DNA of 23,465 bases from a virus. The position numbers and the translations under genes were made by a program. The notes beneath the pieces were generated by a model. That model did no database searches. It had not been told where the DNA came from and saw nothing but the letters and a program-made list of their open reading frames with translations. Shown one piece after another: positions 6,625-14,186 of this stretch (position 1 is the stretch's first letter; every line of letters begins with the position of its first letter). Location of the stretch: IMG/VR virus record IMGVR_UViG_3300025889_000970, positions 1-23,465 of that record. One strand, given 5' to 3'.

Positions 6625-7032
6625 ATGGCACTTCAATATTCAACCAGCGTCCGCAACGCCCAGCTCGACGCGCTGGAAACGGCGGTCGGCGTATCCGCGG
6701 TTCTCAAGATCCGCAGTGGCTCGGCCCCAGCCAACTGCGCCACCGCCGACAGCGGTACGGTGCTGGCGACGATCAATCTGCCCTCCGACTGGATGGCCGC
6801 CGCCAGCTCTGGCTCAAAGGCAAAGAGCGGCACATGGGAAGACACGTCTGCCGATGCCACCGGCACGGCGGCCCACTGGCGTCTCTATGCGTCTGACGGC
6901 ACGACTTGCCACGCGCAGGGCACCATCACGGCGACGGGTGGTGGTGGTGATATGACGCTCGACAATACGTCAATCGCTTCGGGCCAGACCGTGACGATCA
7001 CCAGCTTCACGATTTCCGCCGGGAACGCATAA
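6625..7032 (+). CDS. Conserved phage structural protein of unknown role
   Basis: This 135-residue protein has AGGAG at 6611-6615, overlapping the previous stop. It opens 'MALQYSTSVRNAQLDALETA', followed by 'SAVLKIRSGSAPANCATADS' and 'NLPSDWMAA', and ends in short beta strands (TVTITSFTISAGNA). I recognise this sequence type as a common hypothetical protein beside tail-fibre genes in alphaproteobacterial phages and prophages. It has no signal peptide or membrane segment. It is likely a virion or fibre accessory protein; the function is unknown. Confidence 0.6.
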   Translation: MALQYSTSVRNAQLDALETAVGVSAVLKIRSGSAPANCATADSGTVLATINLPSDWMAAASSGSKAKSGTWEDTSADATGTAAHWRLYASDGTTCHAQGTITATGGGGDMTLDNTSIASGQTVTITSFTISAGNA

Positions 7033-7035
7033 GCA

Positions 7036-7686
7036 ATGGCTGTCAGTCTCAAGCACACCACGGTTGCCGTTGGCACAAATTCCGGTAACGGAGAGATTGC
7101 CAAGGAGGAGTGGAACGAGGAACATACCCTCACGCTTGCGACTGACCGCCTGCTTGGTCGTGCGACTGCTGGAGCGGGAGCCGTTGAGGAAATTACCTGT
7201 ACGGCGGCTGGCCGAGCATTACTTGATGACGCAGATGCCGCTGCACAATTGGCAACCCTTGGCGCTGCCCCACTGGCGTCTCCGACATTCACTGGCACAC
7301 CCGCTGCTCCTAGCGCCGCTGGGTATACCGACACCACCCAGATCGCCACTACCGCCCAGGTATACGACACAATAACCACTGTCCCTGAGAATGCCCAGAC
7401 AGGAACCACCTACACACTGGCTCTCACCGACGCTGGCAAGATGGTCACGCTCAACAATGCTTCAGCGATCACGCTCACAATCCCAACCAACGCCTCTGTC
7501 GCCTTCCCCGTCAATACGCGCATCGACATCTTCCAGTACGGTGCAGGCCAAGTCACGGTCGGCGGCGCAGGCGTGACGATCAGATCTTCTGGCTCAAAAC
7601 TCAAGCTGACGGGCCAGTACACTGGCGCCACATTGTGGAAGAAAGCCACCGACGAGTGGGCTCTCATCGGAGACATCACGACGTGA
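7036..7686 (+). CDS. Tail fibre-associated 'SLKH' protein, copy 2 with fibre linker
   Basis: This 216-residue protein is a diverged paralogue of the 4969-5487 gene. Both begin 'MAVSLKH', both have 'W(N)xEHTLTL' and 'LGR', and both end in the same beta module (here residues 121-216, 'TYTLALTDAGKMVTL', 'ALIGDITT'). Between the shared parts this copy carries an extra segment, residues 75-110, 'GAAPLASPTFTGTPAAPSAA' followed by 'TTQIATTAQV', the linker typical of phage tail fibres. It starts three bases after a TAA, with the same weak 'TAAGC.ATG' context as copy 1, and its stop overlaps the next gene (GTGA). It is probably a fibre or receptor-binding component. Confidence 0.7.
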   Translation: MAVSLKHTTVAVGTNSGNGEIAKEEWNEEHTLTLATDRLLGRATAGAGAVEEITCTAAGRALLDDADAAAQLATLGAAPLASPTFTGTPAAPSAAGYTDTTQIATTAQVYDTITTVPENAQTGTTYTLALTDAGKMVTLNNASAITLTIPTNASVAFPVNTRIDIFQYGAGQVTVGGAGVTIRSSGSKLKLTGQYTGATLWKKATDEWALIGDITT

Positions 7687-8480
7687 TAGTGAAGTCTTCA
7701 CTTGCTGCTGTACTTGCCTCTGGTCTTGTGGTTCCAGAAACACCCAAGCCTACCTTCCCGAAGCCAGCCATCATCAAGCCTGGGAACATCGAGTTCTCGA
7801 ACAATCTGCTGCTTTGTATGCCCATCACGATGGGAATGTTCAAATTCGGAGCCGCCGCCGCGCCGCTCACCTACGTCAACCATTTCTACAACAAAAACAG
7901 CAGCACAATTTCATTGTCTGGAACCCAGGCTGGCGACTTGGTAGTTGTGTTTTCGTTTCTTGACGGTAATGGGACACCAAACCTCCCTACCGGATACACC
8001 GACCTCAGAGGGGGGAACGGCGGCACCGCCGCCGGTTACGGTTTATCCTATAAAGTTCTTACCGGAGCCGACACGCAGATAACAGGGCTTCAATCGACGT
8101 CAGACTCAGGCAGCATTGCTGTCTTATTTAGAAACGTCCATGCCAGCACACCAATCGGAGGGAACGCAGGAGCGCAGTCGGCATCGGATAATGCCAACGT
8201 AAACCCGCCGTCGATTACTGCTAACGGAAGCGCAAGTATTGTCGTGGCGTTTGGTGCGCTGGATGATGATTTAGCCACGCTATCAACTGTCCCGTCTGGC
8301 TACACGGCGCTGACCTTTCCTACCAACAACTACTATCAGGTTGGTTCCTCTGGCTCTGGCGGAACCATGGTGGCTGCATACAAGGGAGGCGTTGGCGCAG
8401 GGACGGAAGACCCAGCCGCCTTTGTCATGTCCTCGTCAGACGCATGGGCAGCAGCAACCGTAGAAATCAGAGGACAGTGA
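7683..8480 (+). CDS. Putative tail adhesin with Pro-rich N-terminal segment
   Basis: This 265-residue protein starts at GTG 7683, overlapping the stop of SLKH copy 2; GTG 7689 is an alternative. An upstream ATG at 7635 lies inside that gene and is unlikely. The N-terminus has a short hydrophobic stretch, then 'PKPTFPKPAIIKPGNIEFSN' (residues 21-40) and 'LLLCMPITMGMF', a pattern I have seen in several alphaproteobacterial phage tail proteins. The rest (from about residue 61) is a Ser/Gly/Thr-rich beta sandwich ending 'AWAAATVEIRGQ', like a surface-exposed binding domain. Codon use is less GC-rich than in the structural core. It is likely a host-range protein; the receptor is unknown. Confidence 0.6.
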   Translation: MIVKSSLAAVLASGLVVPETPKPTFPKPAIIKPGNIEFSNNLLLCMPITMGMFKFGAAAAPLTYVNHFYNKNSSTISLSGTQAGDLVVVFSFLDGNGTPNLPTGYTDLRGGNGGTAAGYGLSYKVLTGADTQITGLQSTSDSGSIAVLFRNVHASTPIGGNAGAQSASDNANVNPPSITANGSASIVVAFGALDDDLATLSTVPSGYTALTFPTNNYYQVGSSGSGGTMVAAYKGGVGAGTEDPAAFVMSSSDAWAAATVEIRGQ

Positions 8481-8483
8481 GTC

Positions 8484-8771
8484 ATGTGGACCTGGAAATC
8501 CCGTTCACACCTCATCGACGCCCACTTTCACATTCTGCTGTTCGCAGCCTACGGCGCGGTGGCGTGGCTGGCGATTGCGTTTCTCCCGCCGCTGATTGCC
8601 GCCGCCTGCATTGCGTTCCTCGTCGGATACATCCGCGAGGTCACTCAGGTGCAGCAGAAGAATTATGACAACGTGATCTTCTACGGATGGGACGCGGCGT
8701 TCAATTTCGAGTGCCTCTATCCGGGCGGCGTACTGCTCGCGGCGTCAATCGCCGCCGCGAGTTACAGGTGA
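8484..8771 (+). CDS. Membrane protein with two to three transmembrane segments
   Basis: This 95-residue protein has AGG at 8471-8473 in a purine-rich stretch before ATG 8484. Hydrophobic helices lie at about residues 16-34 (HILLFAAYGAVAWLAIAFL) and 35-50 (PPLIAAACIAFLVGYI), with a weaker one at 79-93. His14, His16 and Glu52 sit at membrane edges. Size and topology would fit a holin, but no endolysin is next to it. It may equally be an inner-membrane accessory protein. No family is assigned. Confidence 0.6.
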   Translation: MWTWKSRSHLIDAHFHILLFAAYGAVAWLAIAFLPPLIAAACIAFLVGYIREVTQVQQKNYDNVIFYGWDAAFNFECLYPGGVLLAASIAAASYR

Positions 8772-8802
8772 GTCCGCCCTTATACCCGCATAGGAACCCC
8801 AC

Positions 8803-9048
8803 ATGAACCTCAAACCTGAACTGCTCACCACCCTCACCAACCTCGGTATCACCAAGGAAGAGCTTCCGATCCTTTATGACCGGATGCTTTCTCTTGTGTC
8901 TAGCCTCCAGGCGCAGATCAATTCTTTGGATGCTCAGATTGCCACGCTAACATCCCAGAAAGCGGAAGCGGAGGGGAAGCTGAAGGCTGGTCAGATTATC
9001 GCCATGAAACTTCTTGATCCCGTGGCAGAACCCGAGCCTTCTCTGTAA
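8803..9048 (+). CDS. Small coiled-coil protein
   Basis: This 81-residue protein has AGGA at 8792-8795 seven bases before the ATG. Residues 25-65 form a heptad-patterned helix (MLSLVSSLQAQINSLDAQIA, then TLTSQKAEAEGKL), so it probably makes a coiled coil or trimer. The N-terminus has Leu-rich 'LLTTLTNLGITKEELPILYD'. No membrane segment or signal peptide is seen. It could be a fibre chaperone or a trimerisation factor for the adjacent tail proteins; that is inference. Confidence 0.55.
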   Translation: MNLKPELLTTLTNLGITKEELPILYDRMLSLVSSLQAQINSLDAQIATLTSQKAEAEGKLKAGQIIAMKLLDPVAEPEPSL

Positions 9049-9066
9049 GCTCGACAGGTTGATGTA

Positions 9067-10110
9067 ATGGCTGGCATTTTCGACACAGGCATATTCGATA
9101 CGGGTATTTTCGATACCCCGAATGTCGTCGCGGATGCCAACACAACCCAAGCGGCGAACGAGGTCAGCGCGACGGGCGCTGTCACGGTCAAGGGCACCCT
9201 ATCCCAGACGCAAGCCGCAAATACCGTCAGCGCTACAGGCGCTGTCGCAGTGCAGGGCACACTTTCACAGACGCAAGCGGGCGACACACTCAGCGCCGAA
9301 GGCATTGGCGCGGCAACGACTTCCGGCTCTCTTGATCAGACGCAGGCTGCGGACACCGTCAGCGCCGTAGGCGCTGTCACGATAAAGGGTGCGCTCTCCC
9401 AGACGCAGGCTGCAAACACCGTCAGCGCCGTAGGCGCTGTGTTGATCCGCGCGAGCGCCAGCCTCACAGAGGCTTCGGACAGTATATCGTCGGCGGGCAG
9501 CACAGCTCCCTATCTGGACGCCGATCTGACGCAAGACAGCCAGACCGTCTTGGCAAGTGCGACAGTGCCCGCCAAGGGTGCGCTAAACGCCACGCAAGAA
9601 GGTGATAGTCTTGAACAGCCGCCGTCTTTTGTTGTGGCTCCCTCTTATGGAACGTGGGTAAAGCGGCAAAACAAGAACAAGCCGCAAGCTCCGCAGCTCC
9701 CACCACCGGTTCAGCCTGGCGAGGTGGTCGTTGACGAGGCCGTCATTCAGCAGATGGAGGAGGAGCGGCTCGCGGCGCTTGTTCTGGCCAAGAAGACTGA
9801 AGCGCTGGAGACCACCCAGCTCCTCCGCGCGACCGTACCGGTCTTGGACGACAGGCCGAGCAAGAGCATCACGCTCAACCGCGAGCGCTTTGATGTCGTC
9901 GATACATCTTCAGATATCCGGCGAGCGGTCGTGACGCTTTTCAGGTCGCCACCGGAGCCACCCCTCACGGAACCCGTCCGTGGCTCGATCACGCTCCGCG
10001 CGCTTGGACCGAGGCATCTGCCGCAGCCCGAGATGCGAAAGTCGAAGACGATCAGCCTGCGGCGCTCGTCGAGCCAGTCAACGCATTCAGGATTGAGTTC
10101 ACATGGATGA
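9067..10110 (+). CDS. Repeat-rich putative virion protein upstream of portal
   Basis: This 347-residue protein starts with three 'GIFDT' pentapeptides (residues 3-17). About eight tandem units of 21 residues follow (one of 23; residues 23-186), with consensus 'LSQTQAANTVSATGAV..G', the last three degenerate. Then comes a Pro-rich linker (APQLPPPVQPGE), a charged helix (MEEERLAALVLAKKTEALE) and a basic end with three 'SITL.R' -like motifs. Repeats of this kind are known to me from rhizobial prophage proteins, but the function is unknown. The beta-strand-like repeats suggest an elongated stalk or fibre. The last eight bases overlap the portal gene, so it is read with the head genes. Confidence 0.65.
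   Translation: MAGIFDTGIFDTGIFDTPNVVADANTTQAANEVSATGAVTVKGTLSQTQAANTVSATGAVAVQGTLSQTQAGDTLSAEGIGAATTSGSLDQTQAADTVSAVGAVTIKGALSQTQAANTVSAVGAVLIRASASLTEASDSISSAGSTAPYLDADLTQDSQTVLASATVPAKGALNATQEGDSLEQPPSFVVAPSYGTWVKRQNKNKPQAPQLPPPVQPGEVVVDEAVIQQMEEERLAALVLAKKTEALETTQLLRATVPVLDDRPSKSITLNRERFDVVDTSSDIRRAVVTLFRSPPEPPLTEPVRGSITLRALGPRHLPQPEMRKSKTISLRRSSSQSTHSGLSSHG
9133..9624 (+). repeat. About eight tandem repeats of ~63 bp inside the repeat protein gene
   Basis: Units of 63 bp (one of 69) recur in frame, encoding 'LSQTQAANTVSATGAV'. Units 2, 4 and 5 are nearly identical at the DNA level around CAGACGCA(A/G)GC and GTCAGCGC; the outer units have drifted. Such repeats can change in number by recombination without frameshift. 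Confidence 0.8.
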
Positions 10111-11755
10111 CAACGCAAAAGAATTGATGCGGCGCGGGAACAAGCTCTTCGAGCAGAAGGCCCCGTTCGACACGCTCTGCCAGGAGATCGCTTCAAATTT
10201 CTATTCTGCCCGCGCCGATTTCACGACCAAGATCAATCTCGGCGACGAGTTCGCCTCCCACCTTGTGGACAGCTACCCCGAGCTGGTGCGCCGCGATCTT
10301 GCCAACGCCTTCGCTTCCATGCTTCGACCGTCGAACCAGCAGTGGTTCTCGGCCAGTGTCGATGAGGATCTTGAAGCCCAGAAGGACGTGAAGACCTATC
10401 TCGAATATATGGATAAGGTCACAAGCCGTATTCTGTACGACCCTGAGACCAACATGCGTCGCGCATGCACCGAAGCCGACAGCGATCTGGCTGCTTTCGG
10501 CAACGCGGTTCTCTCCATCGTGGACAACAAGAACCGCGACGGCCTGAACATCCGGGCGTGGCATCTTCGCGACTGCGCTTGGATGGACGACGAGCTTGGC
10601 ATGGTGGCAGCTCTGCACCGCAAGCAGAAGATCACGCTCACCAATCTCCAGCGCCAATTCGGCGAGAAGGCGTTTCCGCAGCGCTGGAAGAACCAGCTCG
10701 GGAAAGATCCGCTTGCCGAGGTGACAATCCGCCACTGCGCCGTGCGGAAGTCCGACTACGATCCTTACGGCTCCAAGAAGACCTTCGGCGGCATGCCCTT
10801 TGTCTCGATCTTCTACACGGAGGAGGGCGATCTTCTTGCCGAGATCCCAGAGCCCCACATGCCATACGTCGTGCCCCGTTGGCAGAAGGTGTCGAGTTCA
10901 CCCTATGCCTTCAGCCCGGCAACCATCATCGCGCTTCCCAACGCGCGTCTCATCCAGCGCATGATGCTGACCTTGATCGAGGCCGCCGAGAAGACCGTTG
11001 ACCCTCCACTTGTCGCCACCCACGAGGCCATCAAGAGCGAGGTCGATCTCACGGCTGGCGGCATCACATGGGTGGATCGCGAGTATGACGAGCGCCTCGG
11101 TGAAGCCATCCGCCCCCTCCAGCTCGGACGGAATGTATCCCTCGGCTATGACCTTGTGGACACCCAGCGGAAGATGCTGGCCGAAGCCTTCTATCTCTCC
11201 AAGATCAACCTTCCGCAGGCCCGCGAGAAGACAGCCTATGAGACGGCCCGCCTCGTCGAGGAGTACGTCAGAAACGCACTCCCGCTCTTCGAGCCCCTTG
11301 AGGACGAATACAACTCCGCTCTTCTCGATGCCGTCGTCGCCCGTGCCATGCGCCTCGGGGCCTACGGCCCGCCGGATCGTGTGCCCGAACCTCTGAGAGG
11401 GAAAGACTTGAAATTCCGCTACACCAACCCGCTGCGCGAAGCCATGGCCAAGCGCAAGGTCGTCGCCTTTCAGGACACCTCGGCTCTCCTTGCCGCCGCG
11501 GCCCAGATCAAGCCCGACAGCCTTGCCATCGTGGACGTCAACACCATGCTCCGCGACGCGGTGCGCGGCACGGGCGCTCCGGCGACGTGGTTCAAGAGCG
11601 AGGACGAGCTGGCCGCAGAGCAGGCCATGCAGGCCCAGATGGCCAAGCTCATGCAGACCGGCGGCATGATCAGCCAAGGCGCGGACATCGCCAAGAAGGT
11701 GGCCGACGCCGAGTTCGCCACGAAACAGGCCGAAGCCGGGCCCGAAGCCGCCTGA
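10103..11755 (+). CDS. Portal protein (head-tail connector, T7 gp8 type)
   Basis: This 550-residue protein is close to T7 gp8 in length (536). It begins 'MDDNAKELMRRGNKLFEQKA' with 'CQEIASNFYSARADF' and 'HLVDSYPELVRRDLANAFAS', the pattern of the podovirus head-tail connector family (Head_tail_con). 'EAFYLSKINLPQAREKTAYE' and 'ARLVEEYVRNALPLFEPLED' match its stem-region helices. The dodecameric portal sits at one head vertex, docks the terminase during packaging and then the tail tube. The start overlaps the preceding gene by eight bases. Gene order after it (scaffold, capsid, TTPA, TTPB) confirms the call. Confidence 0.93.
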   Translation: MDDNAKELMRRGNKLFEQKAPFDTLCQEIASNFYSARADFTTKINLGDEFASHLVDSYPELVRRDLANAFASMLRPSNQQWFSASVDEDLEAQKDVKTYLEYMDKVTSRILYDPETNMRRACTEADSDLAAFGNAVLSIVDNKNRDGLNIRAWHLRDCAWMDDELGMVAALHRKQKITLTNLQRQFGEKAFPQRWKNQLGKDPLAEVTIRHCAVRKSDYDPYGSKKTFGGMPFVSIFYTEEGDLLAEIPEPHMPYVVPRWQKVSSSPYAFSPATIIALPNARLIQRMMLTLIEAAEKTVDPPLVATHEAIKSEVDLTAGGITWVDREYDERLGEAIRPLQLGRNVSLGYDLVDTQRKMLAEAFYLSKINLPQAREKTAYETARLVEEYVRNALPLFEPLEDEYNSALLDAVVARAMRLGAYGPPDRVPEPLRGKDLKFRYTNPLREAMAKRKVVAFQDTSALLAAAAQIKPDSLAIVDVNTMLRDAVRGTGAPATWFKSEDELAAEQAMQAQMAKLMQTGGMISQGADIAKKVADAEFATKQAEAGPEAA

Positions 11756-11770
11756 TAGAGGACACACTGC

Positions 11771-12106
11771 TTGACCGCGAAACTGGCCGCATGGCGTCCG
11801 TGGAAACCCGTCATCGTCAATGTCTCCCCCGTCGTCGGGGCGGGCATAGTCAATAAAGCTGATGCGGTAGCTATTAGAGCCGTGGCACAAGGAGATGCTT
11901 CGCCGGATCAGCAGCGCCGGGCCCTTGAGGCCATCGTCGGGCGGATCGCCTGTACCGACGATCTGAGTTTCCGGGCGGAAGACCATGGCGGCATGTTTGA
12001 GACAGCCTTCGCAGAGGGCAAGCGATATGTGGGCTTGCAGATCCGCAAGCTCATCACGACGCCCCTGCACATCCTGACCGGAGAGAATACCTCTCCTCCG
12101 GCGTAA
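11771..12106 (+). CDS. Bbp19-like head-associated protein
   Basis: This 111-residue protein starts at TTG 11771, eight bases after GAGGA (11758-11762); there is no suitable in-frame ATG. Residues about 43-98 ('DQQRRALEAIVGRIACTDDL' ... 'FETAFAEGKRYVGLQIRKLI') resemble the small Bbp19 family, named from Bordetella phage BPP-1, whose genes lie near the portal and capsid genes of T7-like phages. The typical 'AF.EGRRNVGL' segment appears here as 'AFAEGKRYVGL'. The role in the virion is unknown. The N-terminus (KPVIVNVSPVVGAGIVNKAD) is not part of that pattern. Confidence 0.6.
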   Translation: MTAKLAAWRPWKPVIVNVSPVVGAGIVNKADAVAIRAVAQGDASPDQQRRALEAIVGRIACTDDLSFRAEDHGGMFETAFAEGKRYVGLQIRKLITTPLHILTGENTSPPA

Positions 12107-12118
12107 CCCGCCGACACC

Positions 12119-12134
12119 CCGCCCAGCCGGGCGG
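12119..12134 (+). other. GC hairpin before the scaffold gene
   Basis: CCGCCC (12119-12124) and GGGCGG (12129-12134) form a 6-bp stem with an AGCC loop. No T-run follows. It sits 22 bases before the scaffold start codon, outside the AGGA ribosome site (12149-12152), and could stabilise the 5' end of a processed transcript. Confidence 0.4.
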
Positions 12135-12156
12135 CCCGGCAACATCGTAGGAAAAC

Positions 12157-13134
12157 ATGACTGACGACAACCGCCCTGAAGACGGCGGCGCTGAAGCCGC
12201 GCCCGCTGGTACGACCGTGACGACATCAACCTCAGAACCGTTGAAGACATTGAGCGAGACGGGGGTGGCAGAAGACAAGACCACCACCGCTCAGACGGAA
12301 ACGAAGGACACCGCGGCCCAGCCAAAGGCCAACTGGCCGGAGAACTGGCGTGACCAGCTTGCTAGCGGCGACGACAAGCTCAAGAACCTCCTGAACAGGT
12401 ACACGAGCCCGGACGCCTTCGCAAAGGCGTTCAAGGAACTGAGGACGGCCTACGACAGCAAGAAGCCCGCCAAGGCCGAAGACGTCGAGCTGCCGGAAAA
12501 CCCGACGGAAGAACAGCTTGCCGCTTACCGCAAGGCCAAGGGCGTGCCCGAGAAGCCCGAGGACTATGAGTTCGAGGTGCAGGAAGGCCGCGAGCTGAAC
12601 GACGGTGAATACACCATCTTCATGGACTTCGCGCGGCACATGCATGACAAGAACATGCCCGCGAACATGGTCAAGGAAGTATCGAGCTGGTTCCTCGACT
12701 ATCAGGAGATCGCCGAGCAGAAGGCTGCGGAGATGGCCTATCAGGCCCGCCAGCAGACCGAGGAAACGCTTCGCGCGGAATGGGGCCCCGACTACAAGTC
12801 GAACGTCAACATGATGGCGAACGTGCTTCAGGAGCATCTCGGCTCACACACACAGGAACTGCTTTCGAAACAGTTTACCGACGGAAGCCGCCTCGGCGAC
12901 AACGAGATGTTCATCCGCCTGATGGCGGATCTCAGCCGGAAGGTGGGCGGGTCATCCGCTGAACTCTACACCACCGACGTCGCCACCAGCGGCAAGAGCC
13001 TCGAAACGAGGCGCGCCGAGCTGATGAAGATGATGAACGATCCCGACCCGCTGGTCCGCAAGAAATACTGGGCGGCGGACAATCAGGCCGAGTTGCAGCG
13101 CATCACAGCCGCGCTCATCAAGCGCCAGTCATAA
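12157..13134 (+). CDS. Capsid scaffolding protein (T7 gp9 type)
   Basis: This 325-residue protein is placed between portal and capsid, as T7 gp9 (307 residues) is. The first 57 residues are disordered and rich in Thr, Glu, Ala and Asp. 'WPENWRDQLASGD' (60-72), 'FAKAFKELRTAYDSKKP' and 'GVPEKPEDYEFE' follow, all common in phage scaffold proteins, and the rest is helical with a basic end (ALIKRQS). It would direct assembly of capsid subunits around the portal and leave before or during packaging. AGGA (12149-12152) precedes the ATG. No protease domain is seen. Confidence 0.88.
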   Translation: MTDDNRPEDGGAEAAPAGTTVTTSTSEPLKTLSETGVAEDKTTTAQTETKDTAAQPKANWPENWRDQLASGDDKLKNLLNRYTSPDAFAKAFKELRTAYDSKKPAKAEDVELPENPTEEQLAAYRKAKGVPEKPEDYEFEVQEGRELNDGEYTIFMDFARHMHDKNMPANMVKEVSSWFLDYQEIAEQKAAEMAYQARQQTEETLRAEWGPDYKSNVNMMANVLQEHLGSHTQELLSKQFTDGSRLGDNEMFIRLMADLSRKVGGSSAELYTTDVATSGKSLETRRAELMKMMNDPDPLVRKKYWAADNQAELQRITAALIKRQS

Positions 13135-13140
13135 CCAGAT

Positions 13141-13236
13141 CTCGCCGCACGTCGGCGAGTAAGCAGACACCCCGCACTGCGGCCCTGCACCCTTTTGTAA
13201 CCCTAGCAAAAGTCACTCGCCCCGCTCTGCGGCGAG
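13141..13236 (+). promoter_or_regulatory. Repeated hairpins in the capsid gene leader
   Basis: The 194-base gap before the capsid gene contains four potential stems in a row: CTCGCCG/CGGCGAG (13141-13159), CCGC-ACT-GCGG (13172-13182), CTTTTG/CAAAAG (13192-13212), and CTCGCC/GGCGAG (13216-13236), which can also pair as CCGC-TCT-GCGG. The first and last share the arms CTCGCC and GGCGAG, so alternative long-range pairing is possible. CCCCGC(A/T)CTGCGGC is a near-perfect direct repeat (13171-13184, 13221-13234). It could be an mRNA processing or stability leader for the most abundant virion protein. Confidence 0.45.
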
Positions 13237-13328
13237 GAGCCCCCGTAAGGACACCGCTCGAAGCCGCGCCATAGCGGACACCCGACGACTGAAGCGCCCC
13301 CCTCAACATCAAGAGAGGAGTGCGACAG

Positions 13329-14159
13329 ATGTCGCTTAATCCCACTCAGGTTCTCTACAGGGACGAGTTCGTTGCCTCTTTCGAGCAGCGTCAGTCCTAT
13401 CTCCGTGACAGCGTAACGTCCGAGGCCATGGTCAAGGGTAACTCCGCGATCTTCCTCGTCACCGGTCAGGCCGACACCATGAAAGAGCGTGGCGTCGATG
13501 GCTTGATCCCCTCTGCGAACGAGACCGACAGTCAGGTCACGATCACGTTGAAGGAAATGCATCACCGCGCAACGGCGACGTCCTTCGACATTTTTGGTGG
13601 TCAGTCGGATCGTCGTCGCATCCTTCAGGAGCGTGGCATGAAGGCCGCCAACAAGGAGATCGATGACAGCATCATCTCTGCCCTTGGCTCTGCATCCACC
13701 TCCTATAACAGCGGTTCTGCGGTCACCCTGACCTACGGCAAGCTCGTGGATATCCTCTCCGAGCTGTACGAAAATCAGGTCGACAACGACGGCCAGATCA
13801 CTTGTGTCTGGTCGCCGAAGACCATGGCCCGCATTATGACCTTCGCTCAGGCGACTTCGATTGACTACATCAATCAGAAGCCGCTGGTCGACGGCCCGCA
13901 GCCGTTCCGCTTCCTTGGTGCAATGCATATCATGCATCCGCGCATCACGGGTGTGGGCACGGCCACTGCTTCGAACTTCGTGTATCACAAAGCTGCCGTC
14001 GGCCATGCCGTCGATAGCGCTGGGATCAAGACGGACATCGGGTACAACGGCGAGCATGACTACAGCTACGCCCGCCACTCGATCTTCCATGGTTCGAAGA
14101 TCCTCCAGAACGCTGGCGTGCTGAAAGTCGTCACCGACGACACGGCTGCGTTCTCGTAA
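13329..14159 (+). CDS. Major capsid protein
   Basis: This 276-residue protein builds the icosahedral head. ATG 13329 is chosen because GAGGAG (13315-13320) lies at proper spacing; a GTG three codons earlier would overlap that site. Its position between scaffold and tail tubular A genes equals T7 gp10, and the sequence type ('LYRDEFVASFEQRQSYLRDS', 'MHHRATATSFDIFGGQSDRR', 'YSYARHSIFHGSKILQ') fits the HK97-fold capsid proteins of alphaproteobacterial podoviruses. It is shorter than T7 gp10A (345). No -1 frameshift site for a second form is apparent near the stop. Strong signals and a terminator downstream suggest high expression. Confidence 0.88.
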   Translation: MSLNPTQVLYRDEFVASFEQRQSYLRDSVTSEAMVKGNSAIFLVTGQADTMKERGVDGLIPSANETDSQVTITLKEMHHRATATSFDIFGGQSDRRRILQERGMKAANKEIDDSIISALGSASTSYNSGSAVTLTYGKLVDILSELYENQVDNDGQITCVWSPKTMARIMTFAQATSIDYINQKPLVDGPQPFRFLGAMHIMHPRITGVGTATASNFVYHKAAVGHAVDSAGIKTDIGYNGEHDYSYARHSIFHGSKILQNAGVLKVVTDDTAAFS

Positions 14160-14186
14160 TCGTAAGACAGAAAGGAGAACAACCTC

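Noticed and set aside
9133-9624. Repeat array as a CRISPR
   Set aside because: The repeats are adjacent without unique spacers, are in frame and encode a 21-residue protein unit.
12119-12134. GC hairpin as a terminator before the scaffold gene
   Set aside because: It has no T-run after the stem, and downstream genes need transcription through it.
10898-12325. 475-codon open frame on the - strand
   Set aside because: It is antisense to the portal and Bbp19-like genes and has no family features; all supported genes are on the + strand.
14100-14186. A -1 frameshift site at the capsid 3' end, as for T7 gp10A/10B
   Set aside because: No slippery heptamer is visible before the stop and no extended frame follows.
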